Assembly (NCBI GenBank): GCA_025456105.1
Contig: JALOLG010000154.1
Location: forward strand, 1-6,057
Source: Ilumatobacteraceae bacterium
Lineage (GTDB): Bacteria; Actinomycetota; Acidimicrobiia; Acidimicrobiales; Ilumatobacteraceae
Direction: 5' to 3'
Length of the DNA: 6,057 nucleotides
Positions 1-5,782 of this stretch are shown here, piece after piece; the stretch's first letter is position 1; every line of letters begins with the position of its first letter. The notes below the pieces were generated by a model. It ran no database searches and was not told where the DNA came from. It saw only the letters and a program-made list of their open reading frames with translations. The position numbers were made by a program, and so were the translations under genes.

Positions 1-260
1 CCGTCGCTGTGGCGCACGAGCAGCACCGGCACGCCGAGCACCTCGAGCGCCTTGTACGAGCCGGCCGTGGGCAGCTCGGGGCTGAACCCCATCACGAGCG
101 GCACGCGCCGGAAGATGCGATCCATCTCCAGCCGCCACCGGTCGGGGTCGTGGTAGTTGGTGGCCGGGACCTGCATGACCCCGGGTGCCTGGTCGACCGT
201 GCCGTTGCGGGCATGGGCGATGTTGCGCTTCGCGATCTCGACGAGCTGCTCACGACTCAT
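1..260 (-). CDS. Rieske-type aromatic ring-hydroxylating oxygenase alpha subunit, N-terminal part (cut by window edge)
   Basis: An open frame starts with ATG at 260 and runs off the left edge after 86 codons, so only the N-terminus is visible. It begins MSREQLVEIAKRNIAHA and continues with a DQAPGVMQVPATNY stretch, DPDRWRLEMDRIFRRVPLVM (about residues 38-57) and GSYKALEVLGVPVLLVRHSDG (about 67-87). The order W..E..RIF, then PL, then G.YK...V.G.PVLL.R is what precedes the CxH/CxxH Rieske [2Fe-2S] motif in ring-hydroxylating oxygenase alpha subunits. The cluster ligands and the catalytic iron domain would lie outside the window. Such enzymes insert oxygen into aromatic or steroid-like rings using electrons from a reductase partner; the substrate here is unknown. 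The start is fixed by an excellent ribosome binding site. The gene follows the DUF2855 gene by 25 nt, so the two are probably co-transcribed. Confidence 0.85.
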   Translation of the reverse strand, partial: MSREQLVEIAKRNIAHARNGTVDQAPGVMQVPATNYHDPDRWRLEMDRIFRRVPLVMGFSPELPTAGSYKALEVLGVPVLLVRHSD

Positions 261-266
261 GACGTT

Positions 267-274
267 CCCCTCCT
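267..274 (-). promoter_or_regulatory. Shine-Dalgarno sequence of the Rieske oxygenase gene
   Basis: On the minus strand the sequence reads AGGAGGGG, six bases ahead of the ATG at 260. It is the strongest ribosome binding site in the window and decides the start of the partial Rieske gene. It lies in the 25-nt gap after the DUF2855 stop codon, which supports a two-gene transcript with independent initiation at the second gene. Confidence 0.75.
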
Positions 275-285
275 GTGGTCGGCGT

Positions 286-1374
286 TCAGCCGAGCGTGAC
301 GACGTAGGCCTCGTCGGGTGGCGCCGAGCCGTCGACGAGCGAATCGTAGGTGGTGGCGAGCGCGTCGAAGCCGTCGACGCGCACGAGGCGGACCCAGTCG
401 CCCACCACGTCGAGCAGGCCCGACCACGCGACCGCGAAGCGCTCCTGGAGACCGCCCGGCCCCCAGTCGGTGCTGCGCTTCTCGATCTGGCTCGGCGCGA
501 AGAACATCTGCGGGGCCGGACCGGGCAGCTCGGTGGGGCCGGCTTGCTCCTCCCAGTGGGTGATGCCGACGACGCTGCTGGCCCGCAGCGAATCACCGAG
601 GTGCGAGTGGACGGCGTGGCGCACCGACGCGTTGCCGGCGATGTCGACGAACACGGTCGGCACGGAGGCGTCGAGCGATGCCACGTCGTCGTAGGTGACG
701 ACCTCGTCGTAGAAGCCGAGGCCGTCCACGAAGTCGCGGTGACCAGCCGAGGTCAGACCGACGACGGTCGGCCGGTCGCCCGTCCGCCGTGAGATGCACA
801 GCGCCGTGCCGGCGGCGGTCTTGCTCGACGCGCTCGACAGCACGACGCGGGCCGCGCCGAAGTCGGCGTTGTCGGCGAGCCAGTCGTCGAGGACGAACGA
901 CGTCATGAACAGCGGGAAGAACACGGCCTGCACGCCCTCGGTGTCGGCCGAGTGCAGGGGGTCGTGGCTGGTGAGCCGGTACTGGTTGTAGGTCGGCGGG
1001 AGGTGCGCACGATGTGCCGACGCGTCGCGGAACGTCGCCGGATCGCCGCGTCGCTGCGGCTCGACCACGAGGTGCGTCGACATCGGCAGGTAGCCGAACA
1101 CGCGTGTGCCCTCGGGCAGGTCGTCGGTGCCCTGCACGACGTCGGCGAACCCCCACACGGGGATGCGGCCCCACCCCTCGGTGGCCGGGAAGAAGTCCCA
1201 GTAGCCGATCATGTCGCCCGCGACGCCGTAGGTGATGTTGTTGGCGGTGAGCGCGAACGTGTCGACGCGGAGCAGCGCCTGGCCGGCGCCCAGGGTGGGG
1301 ACAGGGGCCTCCACCAGCTGCGTGCGGCGCAGGTCGGCGCGGCTCACCTCGAGCGATCGGACGGTCGTGGTCAT
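286..1374 (-). CDS. DUF2855 family protein (MDR/quinone-oxidoreductase-like)
   Basis: The gene encodes 362 residues, MTTTVRSLEVSR to AYVVTLG, ending in TGA. The sequence resembles the DUF2855 family, distant relatives of medium-chain dehydrogenase/reductases. A GroES-like N-terminal half contains ALTANNITYG (41-50), GYWDFFP (57-63), WGRIPVWGFADV (68-79) and GTRVFGYLPMS (89-99). A Rossmann-like half has VVLSSASSKTA (177-187) at the nucleotide-binding strand, then VVGLTSAG (204-211) and FVDIAGN (242-248). The canonical GxGxxG loop is replaced by SSASSK, as is usual for this family, so binding of NADP is uncertain and no reaction is established. The frame is open 38 codons further upstream to 1488, but that extension crosses the divergent promoter and overlaps the serine hydrolase gene, so ATG 1374 is preferred. 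No clear Shine-Dalgarno precedes it. The Rieske gene follows 25 nt downstream, suggesting a role in the same oxidative pathway. Confidence 0.85.
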   Translation of the reverse strand: MTTTVRSLEVSRADLRRTQLVEAPVPTLGAGQALLRVDTFALTANNITYGVAGDMIGYWDFFPATEGWGRIPVWGFADVVQGTDDLPEGTRVFGYLPMSTHLVVEPQRRGDPATFRDASAHRAHLPPTYNQYRLTSHDPLHSADTEGVQAVFFPLFMTSFVLDDWLADNADFGAARVVLSSASSKTAAGTALCISRRTGDRPTVVGLTSAGHRDFVDGLGFYDEVVTYDDVASLDASVPTVFVDIAGNASVRHAVHSHLGDSLRASSVVGITHWEEQAGPTELPGPAPQMFFAPSQIEKRSTDWGPGGLQERFAVAWSGLLDVVGDWVRLVRVDGFDALATTYDSLVDGSAPPDEAYVVTLG

Positions 1375-1384
1375 CGGCCCAGGC

Positions 1385-1423
1385 TTGCAGGCCACTGCGG
1401 GTGCATCGTTACGGTGCGGACCC
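1385..1423 (+). promoter_or_regulatory. Promoter of the serine hydrolase gene (leaderless type)
   Basis: A -10-like TACGGT (1410-1415) fits the actinobacterial TANNNT consensus and lies eight bases ahead of the GTG at 1424, so transcription would begin at or within a base or two of the start codon. A possible -35 box, TTGCAG (1385-1390), stands 19 bp upstream, slightly longer than ideal. No Shine-Dalgarno is seen before the GTG, which agrees with a leaderless transcript. The whole divergent gap to the DUF2855 gene is only 49 bp (1375-1423), so promoters for both directions must overlap or interleave. I could not pick a convincing -10 for the minus-strand gene. Confidence 0.45.
1403..1417. promoter_or_regulatory. 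Operator-like 15-bp palindrome over the -10 box
   Basis: The sequence GCATCGT-T-ACGGTGC is a 7-1-7 inverted repeat with six of seven pairs complementary (one T/G mismatch). It covers the proposed -10 hexamer of the serine hydrolase promoter and sits in the 49-bp divergent gap, where a dimeric repressor could control both directions. No regulator gene is present in the window, so the binding protein is unknown. A chance palindrome of this size is possible. Confidence 0.35.
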
Positions 1424-2587
1424 GTGACCGAGATCCATGGTGGTGCCGATGACGGATTCGGGGCGGTGGCCGACGCGTTCCGCTCCAACTTCGACGAGCG
1501 CGGCGAGCTGGGTGCCGCCTTCGCGCTCTACGTCGACGGGCGGCTCGTCGTCGACCTGTGGGGCGGCATCGCGGATGCGTCGACCGGCCGCGCCTGGGAC
1601 CACGACACCCTGCAGCTCGTGTTCTCCACCACCAAGGGCATGGCGGCCATCTGCGTCGCGAAGCTCGTCGCCGAGGGCCGCCTCGACTACGACGCCCCGG
1701 TCGCGTCGTACTGGCCCGAGTTCGCGGCGAACGGCAAGGACACGATCACCCTCGGCCAGCTGCTCAGCCACCAGGGCGGCATCCCCTACGTCGACGCTGC
1801 GCTCACGCTCGACGACGTCCTCGCCGTGCAGCCCGTCGTCGAGGCGCTCGCGGCCCAGGCGCCCTACTGGGAGCCCGGCACGGCCCACGGCTACCACGCG
1901 CTCACCTACGGTTGGCTGGTGAGTGAGGTGGTGCGCCGCGTCGACGGGCGCAGCGTCGCCCGCTACCTCGCCGACGAGCTCGCCCGGCCGCTCGGGCTCG
2001 AGACGTGGATCGGCCTCCCCGAGGAGCACGAGCCTCGCGTGAGCCGCCTCGAGTCGGCCCCACGCCCCGACGACCCGGCGATCGCCGCGATGCTCGAGCA
2101 GTTCCTGGGGCCCACCACGCCCGCGTACCGCGCGCTCACGATGAGCGGCGCGCTCGACGGCTTCGGCGAGGGCGAGCAGCCGTTCAACAGCCGCGCGGTG
2201 CACGCCACCGAGATGCCGGCCGCGAACGGCATCACCACGGCCCGCAGCCTCGCCAAGCTCTACGCCGCCACCGTCTCGGAGGTCGACGGTGTCCGCGTGC
2301 TCGATCCGGCCATCGTCGAGACGGCCCGGGCCGAGCGGGTGTACGCACCCGACCGCGTGCTGATGATCCCGACCCGCTTCGGTGCCGGGTTCATGCTCGA
2401 CAGCATGATCAACCCGATGCTGAGCGACTCGTCGTTCGGCCATCCGGGCGCCGGCGGCTCGCTCGGCTACGCCGACCCGGACGCGCGGGTGGGCTACGGG
2501 TACGTGATGAACCAGATGGGCGGCGGCATCACGGGCGACCCGCGCACGGTGGCGCTCAACGACGCCATCCGGGCGTCGCTGGGCTGA
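1424..2587 (+). CDS. Serine hydrolase, class C beta-lactamase-like (EstB-type esterase family)
   Basis: The gene encodes 387 residues starting at GTG (MTEIHGGADDGF). The fold is the serine beta-lactamase/penicillin-binding-protein-like hydrolase. The nucleophile motif SxxK is FSTTKG with S68 and K71. The tyrosine motif corresponds to HGYHALTYGW, with Y157 the likely catalytic tyrosine. The third motif, KTG in true beta-lactamases, is GHPGAGGSLGY (H340-P-G), typical of esterases and lactonases of this superfamily. GQLLSHQGGIP (111-121) is another family hallmark. No signal peptide or membrane segment is visible, so the enzyme is probably cytoplasmic, which argues against an antibiotic-resistance role; ester or lactone hydrolysis is more likely. 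The start is chosen because the GTG lies just behind a TANNNT box. The frame is open upstream to 1232, but that stretch is antisense to the DUF2855 gene. It is transcribed away from DUF2855 and converges on the lipoprotein gene. Confidence 0.88.
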   Translation: MTEIHGGADDGFGAVADAFRSNFDERGELGAAFALYVDGRLVVDLWGGIADASTGRAWDHDTLQLVFSTTKGMAAICVAKLVAEGRLDYDAPVASYWPEFAANGKDTITLGQLLSHQGGIPYVDAALTLDDVLAVQPVVEALAAQAPYWEPGTAHGYHALTYGWLVSEVVRRVDGRSVARYLADELARPLGLETWIGLPEEHEPRVSRLESAPRPDDPAIAAMLEQFLGPTTPAYRALTMSGALDGFGEGEQPFNSRAVHATEMPAANGITTARSLAKLYAATVSEVDGVRVLDPAIVETARAERVYAPDRVLMIPTRFGAGFMLDSMINPMLSDSSFGHPGAGGSLGYADPDARVGYGYVMNQMGGGITGDPRTVALNDAIRASLG

Positions 2588-2595
2588 TCCGGGCC

Positions 2596-2615
2596 GGGCT
2601 GACGTCGCTCAGCTC
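2596..2615. terminator. Short hairpin at the convergent gene ends (possible terminator)
   Basis: GGGCTGA (2596-2602) can pair with TCAGCTC (2609-2615) around a six-base loop, giving a seven-pair stem that includes one G-U pair as plus-strand RNA. It lies just after the serine hydrolase stop and includes the stop codon of the minus-strand lipoprotein gene. There is no T-tract on either side, so this is not a classical intrinsic terminator. With only 21 nt between the two convergent genes it is the only visible candidate. Confidence 0.2.
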
Positions 2616-3340
2616 TGGATGTCGATCACGAGCCGGGGCGGGCCCGTGAGCACGTCGACGCCGAACCCGCGCAGCTCGTCGAGACCCACGGCCCAGGTGT
2701 GCTGGCCCTCCCAGTTGTCGACGAGGATCAGCTGCTCGATGTGCTCGACGTTGGCCGGGACGATGTCGGTCGGACCGTCGTAGCCGCCGACCTCGGGGTA
2801 GAACATCCAGGAGTTGACGGTGATCAGCAGGATCTCGTCGCCGCGGATGTCGACGTACTGGTCGTCGGTCTGTCCGTACGTGACCGGCCCGTCGGCGTAG
2901 CGGACCCACCACCCGGGGAAGGTGTCGTCGCTGGGGAGGTCGCTCGCTTGCAGCTCGATCACGACGCGCTCGAAGCAGGCCTGGGCGCCTGTGCGGATGT
3001 CGGCACCGACGAGCGCGCTCATCCGCTCGGGGAAGGCCTCGCGCTGCTCGTCCGTGTCGCCGACGGTCGGGCACGCGGTCGTGGTCGGCGGTGGAGCGGT
3101 GGTCGGTGTGACGGTCGAGGTCGTGGTCGCCGGCACCGTCGTGATCGGAGGCGCCGTCGACGTCGGTGCCGCTGCCGTCGTGGTGGAGGCGATCGGCGTG
3201 GTCGTCCCGAGCGTCGTGGTCTCGCCCGTCGTGGTCTAGACCGTCGTGGTCTCGACCGTCGTGGTTGCGGCGTCGTCGGAGCCGGAGCACCCCATGGCGG
3301 CGAGCGTGCCGACCGTCAGCATCAGGATCAGGTGACGCAC
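2609..3340 (-). pseudogene. AMIN-like domain lipoprotein, interrupted by an in-frame TAG
   Basis: Read from GTG at 3340, the frame gives a lipoprotein signal peptide, MRHLILMLTVGTLAAMGC, with candidate lipobox cysteine C18, then SGSDDAATTTVETTTV, then a TAG at 3236-3238 (codon 35). Beyond it the frame continues for 208 codons: a Thr/Pro-rich linker to about 3080, then a globular domain ending WEGQHTWAVGLDELRGFG.DVLTGPPRLVIDIQS. YDGPTDI, TWAVGLD and PPRLVIDI are hallmarks of the AMIN-like domain of actinobacterial surface lipoproteins; its function is not well defined. Without the stop the product would be 243 residues. Restart at an in-frame GTG (3136) would yield about 175 residues with the whole domain but no export signal. 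A good Shine-Dalgarno and a 19-nt gap after SDR-2 mark it as the last gene of the unit. The stop may be a real mutation or a base-call error, since the rest of the frame is intact. Confidence 0.8.
3212..3271. repeat. Four tandem 15-bp units encoding the Thr-rich linker
   Basis: Four consecutive 15-bp units (3212-3226, 3227-3241, 3242-3256, 3257-3271) share the plus-strand core CGTCGTGGT. In the coding (minus) direction the unit is GTCGAGACCACGACG, encoding V-E-T-T-T. The units read A-A-T-T-T, V-E-T-T-T, V-stop-T-T-T and G-E-T-T-T in translation order. The third differs from the second by one base, GAG to TAG, which creates the premature stop. Less regular Thr-rich codons continue downstream. 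Such arrays can gain or lose units by slippage without breaking the frame and typically act as cell-surface spacer linkers. Confidence 0.75.
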
Positions 3341-3344
3341 GGCG

Positions 3345-3350
3345 CCTCCT
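3345..3350 (-). promoter_or_regulatory. Shine-Dalgarno sequence of the lipoprotein gene
   Basis: AGGAGG on the minus strand stands four bases before the GTG at 3340 and decides that start. It supports the view that the lipoprotein gene originally began here, with its signal peptide, and not at a start downstream of the TAG. The spacing is slightly short. Confidence 0.65.
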
Positions 3351-3359
3351 CGGGTTCGT

Positions 3360-4250
3360 TCAGGCGGTGTCCTCCGGCGGCAGCAGCTGGCCGCCGAGGA
3401 TCTCGATGAACCGGCTGCCCTCGTAGGCCAGCTCGGGCTCGGCGCGCACCGCTCGGTCGAGTCGCTGGGCGTCGTCGCCCACGAGGATGCGCCAGCGCTC
3501 GTCGCGCACGCCGTCGAGGATGATCGTGGCCGCCTGGGCGGCCGTGGTGGGGGCGCTGTCGCGGAAGAAGTCGGACGCCACCTGCATCATGGCCGCGTCG
3601 GTGTCGGCGAGCTGCTCGGCGCCGTGCTTCATCGAGTTCTCGACGATCGACGTGCCGATGTGGCCCGGCATCACCACCGACACCTTCACGTGCGGTGCGT
3701 TGACGCGCAGGTCGGTGATGAGCGCCTCCGAGAAGCCCTTCACCGCGAACTTGGCGGCGGAGTACGCGGTGTGCGGTCGGTCGGGGCCGATGCTCGCCCA
3801 GAACCCGTTCACGCTCGAGGTGTTGACGAGATGGCCCTCCTCGGCCGCCACGAGGAGCGGGAGGAACGCCCGCGTGCAGTAGTACACGCCGAACCAGCAC
3901 ACGCCGAACGTGCGGTCCCAGGCCTCGCGGCTCGATGCGAGCATGCTCCCGCCGCCGCCGATGCCGGCGTTGTTGAACATCAGGTGCACGTGGTCGGTCT
4001 GGTGCTGCGCGACGACCTCGTCACGGAAGCGGAGCACCGCGTCCTCGTCGGACACGTCGCAGTGGTGGGTGGTGATCCGCACGTCGGCACCGTCGGCGAG
4101 CGCGAGCTCCTTGGTCCGCGCCATCGCGTCGTCGGACAGGTCGCACATCGCGACGTGGCAGCCAGCAGCGGCGAGCTGGACGACGAGCTCGCGGCCCATG
4201 CCACTGCCCCCACCGGTGACGACGGCGATCTTGTCCTGGAAGTCCTGCAT
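3360..4250 (-). CDS. Short-chain dehydrogenase/reductase (SDR-2)
   Basis: The gene encodes 296 residues (MQDFQDKIAVVTGGGSGMG to LLPPEDTA). It is a classical SDR: the cofactor loop TGGGSGMG is at 12-19, an acidic residue D37 at the end of the second strand favours NAD(H) over NADP(H), NNAG is at 93-96, the catalytic serine is in NTSSVNG (S145 or S146), and the catalytic Y163-S-A-A-K167 follows. PGHIGT (195-200) is the usual PG motif after strand 6. An insert (about GPDRPH, 155-160) lengthens the Ser-to-Tyr spacing, and the C-terminal part is longer than in 250-residue SDRs. The expected reaction is NAD-dependent oxidation of an alcohol or reduction of a ketone; the substrate is unknown. The ATG at 4250 lies seven bases after the PhyH stop with no good Shine-Dalgarno, which suggests translational coupling. 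The frame is open 11 codons further, but that part overlaps PhyH and adds no family sequence. Confidence 0.9.
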   Translation of the reverse strand: MQDFQDKIAVVTGGGSGMGRELVVQLAAAGCHVAMCDLSDDAMARTKELALADGADVRITTHHCDVSDEDAVLRFRDEVVAQHQTDHVHLMFNNAGIGGGGSMLASSREAWDRTFGVCWFGVYYCTRAFLPLLVAAEEGHLVNTSSVNGFWASIGPDRPHTAYSAAKFAVKGFSEALITDLRVNAPHVKVSVVMPGHIGTSIVENSMKHGAEQLADTDAAMMQVASDFFRDSAPTTAAQAATIILDGVRDERWRILVGDDAQRLDRAVRAEPELAYEGSRFIEILGGQLLPPEDTA

Positions 4251-4257
4251 CACCGGA

Positions 4258-5106
4258 TCATGCTCGCTGGGTCGGCAGCGCACCGAAGCCGTGCGACCCG
4301 CCGCTCGGGTGGAGCGCCTCCATCGGGTCCTGCGTGTCGCCGAAGTACCCGAGCGCGTACGCGGCTCGCGAGTAGCCGACGAGCTTCGCGAGCGCCGGGT
4401 CGAGGGTGCGCGCCACCTCGGGCGGACACGACAGGTACTGGTTCTCCTCCTGTCGGAGCCAGCCGAGGCAGTAGTCGATGTTGACGGCGATGCGCCGGCC
4501 GTCGGAGCGGTTCGCGCCGCCGCCGTGGAACACCGAGCCGGTGTAGATGAGCACCGATCCGAGCGGCATCTCGGCGGGCTCGGTGTCGTCGTGCGTGGGC
4601 CGGGCGTCGTTCGGCCACGTCGTGCTGCCGGGGATCACGCGGGTGGCGCCGTTCTCCTCCGTGAAGTCCTGCATCGCCCAGATCGTGCTGATCTCCACCT
4701 CGAAGCCCGTGGGGAACGGGAACATGTCCCACGCCCACTGGTCGCGGTGGAGGTACTGCGCCGGCTCGCCCGGGCCGATGTCGATCACCTGGGTGAGGTG
4801 CAGCTGGTAGCTCGTCGAGTTCGTCCCGAGGATCCGGTCGCACACGCCGAGCACCACCGGGTGCATGACGAGCTCGCGGGCGGCGGGTGAGCGCGCCACG
4901 AGGCTGCCGGTGCGCTTCGTGTTGTGGCCCGAGAAGGCGTCGGGCCCGGCGGGTGTGGCGTCGCGGTACGGCGCCGTCTCGCCGATCACACGCTCGACGG
5001 TGTCGGCGTCGATCGCCCGCTCGACGATCGCCGCGCCGTCGGTGCGCACCGCGTCCGCGATGTCGTCGAGCGACGCGTCCGCGGCGAATCGCTGCGCGGC
5101 GTCCGT
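4258..5106 (-). CDS. Phytanoyl-CoA dioxygenase (PhyH) family protein, start codon missing
   Basis: The recognisable protein covers 282 codons, from TDAAQRFAADASLDDIADAV to GFGALPTQRA. It is an Fe(II)/2-oxoglutarate oxygenase of the PhyH family, which hydroxylates lipids and secondary metabolites. Iron ligands are visible: H120-R-D122 in YLHRDQWAW and the distal H194 in VFHGGGANRS, with R204 or R205 in SDGRRIAVNID to bind 2-oxoglutarate. QLHLTQVIDIGPGEPAQ, IWAMQDFTEENGATRVIPGS and WLRQEENQYLS are also family-like. The body therefore looks intact. The 5' end is odd: upstream of T1 (codon at 5106) the frame runs into SDR-1 DNA with no ATG, GTG or TTG nearby. The first usable in-frame start is GTG at 5049, which would drop 19 conserved residues and has no Shine-Dalgarno. 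A native start just before T1 seems to have been lost, see the junction feature. It overlaps the shifted tail of SDR-1 and is followed after 7 nt by SDR-2. Confidence 0.82.
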   Translation of the reverse strand, partial: TDAAQRFAADASLDDIADAVRTDGAAIVERAIDADTVERVIGETAPYRDATPAGPDAFSGHNTKRTGSLVARSPAARELVMHPVVLGVCDRILGTNSTSYQLHLTQVIDIGPGEPAQYLHRDQWAWDMFPFPTGFEVEISTIWAMQDFTEENGATRVIPGSTTWPNDARPTHDDTEPAEMPLGSVLIYTGSVFHGGGANRSDGRRIAVNIDYCLGWLRQEENQYLSCPPEVARTLDPALAKLVGYSRAAYALGYFGDTQDPMEALHPSGGSHGFGALPTQRA

Positions 5107-5732
5107 TGCGCGTGCCGCTCGAGATCCTCCTGGGTGGTGAAGCCGCGTGCCTTCATGGCGATCTCGGTCGGTACCGAGCCGGGGGCGATGCCGTTGACGC
5201 GGATCGCCGGCGCCAGCTCGGCCGCCATCGTCTGGGTGAGCGAGTTGAGTCCCGCCTTGCACGCGGCGTAGTGGCCGGCGGTCGGCGCGGGGCCGAAGGC
5301 CGCTCGCGACGAGATGTTGATGATGCAGCCGCGCTCCATCCGTGCGGCGGCGATCACCGAGCCGCGCCACGCCGCGGTGAGGTTGAGGAGCACCGCGGCG
5401 TCCCACGCGTCGCGGCCGAGCTCGGTGAGCGGCGTCATCACCGACGACCCGCCGGCGTTGTTGACCCACACCGTCAGTGGACCGAACGCCTCGATCGCAG
5501 CGTCGGCGAGCGCGACCAGCTGGTCGTCGTCGGTGACGTCGGTGGGCACGCCGATCGCCCGGCCGCCCGCGTCGCGGATGCTGGCGGCGACTGCCTCGAC
5601 CTCGTTCGCCCGCCGCGCAGCGACCACGACCGCCGCCCCCTGCTCGGCGAAGCATCGTGCGATGCCTTCCCCGATGCCGCGGCCACCGCCGGTGACCACC
5701 GCGACCTGCCCGTCCATGTCGAACATCCCCAT
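4986..5732 (-). CDS. Short-chain dehydrogenase/reductase (SDR-1), C-terminus replaced by a frameshifted tail
   Basis: The frame encodes 248 residues from ATG 5732 (MGMFDMDGQVAVVTGGGRGIG). It shows the TGGGRGIG cofactor loop (14-21), NNAG (91-94), NISS serine (S141/S142), Y155-A-A-C-K159 and the APGSVPTE segment (183-190), all as in a classical NAD(P)-dependent SDR. Homology-like sequence stops at HAQRTP (207-212). In intact relatives this is followed by a G-x-P-x-D-I-A type helix and the last beta strand, about 40 residues. Here the tail (213-248) is an arginine/serine/threonine-rich out-of-frame reading of the PhyH gene. The near-normal total length is coincidental. Loss of the C-terminal segment, which shapes the substrate pocket and the oligomer interface, probably makes the protein inactive or unstable. 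No strong Shine-Dalgarno is seen. ATGs at codons 3 and 6 are alternative starts. It is the first gene of the four-gene minus-strand unit. Confidence 0.8.
   Translation of the reverse strand: MGMFDMDGQVAVVTGGGRGIGEGIARCFAEQGAAVVVAARRANEVEAVAASIRDAGGRAIGVPTDVTDDDQLVALADAAIEAFGPLTVWVNNAGGSSVMTPLTELGRDAWDAAVLLNLTAAWRGSVIAAARMERGCIINISSRAAFGPAPTAGHYAACKAGLNSLTQTMAAELAPAIRVNGIAPGSVPTEIAMKARGFTTQEDLERHAQRTPRSDSPRTRRSTTSRTRCAPTARRSSSGRSTPTPSSV
5096..5106 (-). other. SDR-1/PhyH out-of-frame junction, candidate microhomology deletion point
   Basis: On the minus strand the 11 bases ACGGACGCCGC can be read in two frames. As SDR-1 they lie in the codons for Q-R-T-P, the last plausible SDR residues. As PhyH they encode T-D-A-(A), where an N-terminus M-T-D-A-A-Q-R-F would be expected, but the preceding triplet is GCA and not a start codon. 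A deletion between two copies of this short sequence, one in the original SDR-1 gene and one at the original PhyH start, would give exactly this arrangement. The ancestral sequences are inferred, not seen. Confidence 0.45.
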
Positions 5733-5782
5733 GGCTCGGAGTCTGGCAGTCGACCCCTTCCGGGAACTCTGTCACACCCCCT

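Noticed and set aside
1232..1423. Upstream extension of the serine hydrolase
   Set aside because: This stretch is antisense to the DUF2855 N-terminus and has no hydrolase-like sequence. The GTG at 1424 lies directly behind a -10 box.
1375..1488. 38-residue N-terminal extension of the DUF2855 protein
   Set aside because: It would cover the divergent promoter and the start of the serine hydrolase, and family-like sequence begins only after ATG 1374.
1409..2443. Long minus-strand open frame opposite the serine hydrolase
   Set aside because: It is antisense to a gene with clear SxxK and HPG motifs. Its translation is His/Arg/Val-rich and compositionally typical of a high-GC shadow frame, with no domain.
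3236..3238. Amber readthrough or a recoded amino acid at the lipoprotein TAG
   Set aside because: No readthrough context or hairpin for selenocysteine/pyrrolysine-like recoding is visible, TAG is not the selenocysteine codon, and the flanking repeat shows a simple GAG-to-TAG change.
3212..3271. CRISPR-like array
   Set aside because: The units are 15 bp, contiguous without spacers, in frame, and encode a Thr-rich linker.
2556..3290. Minus-strand frame rich in His-Asp repeats across the lipoprotein gene
   Set aside because: The HDGRDHDG-type sequence is the out-of-frame reading of the 15-bp Thr-linker repeats. It runs through the TAG only because it is in another frame.
5040..5110. Programmed -1 frameshift making an SDR-PhyH fusion
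   Set aside because: The frame relation would fit -1 slippage, but no X-XXY-YYZ slippery heptamer is seen at the junction, and even a fused product would lack the SDR C-terminal fold.
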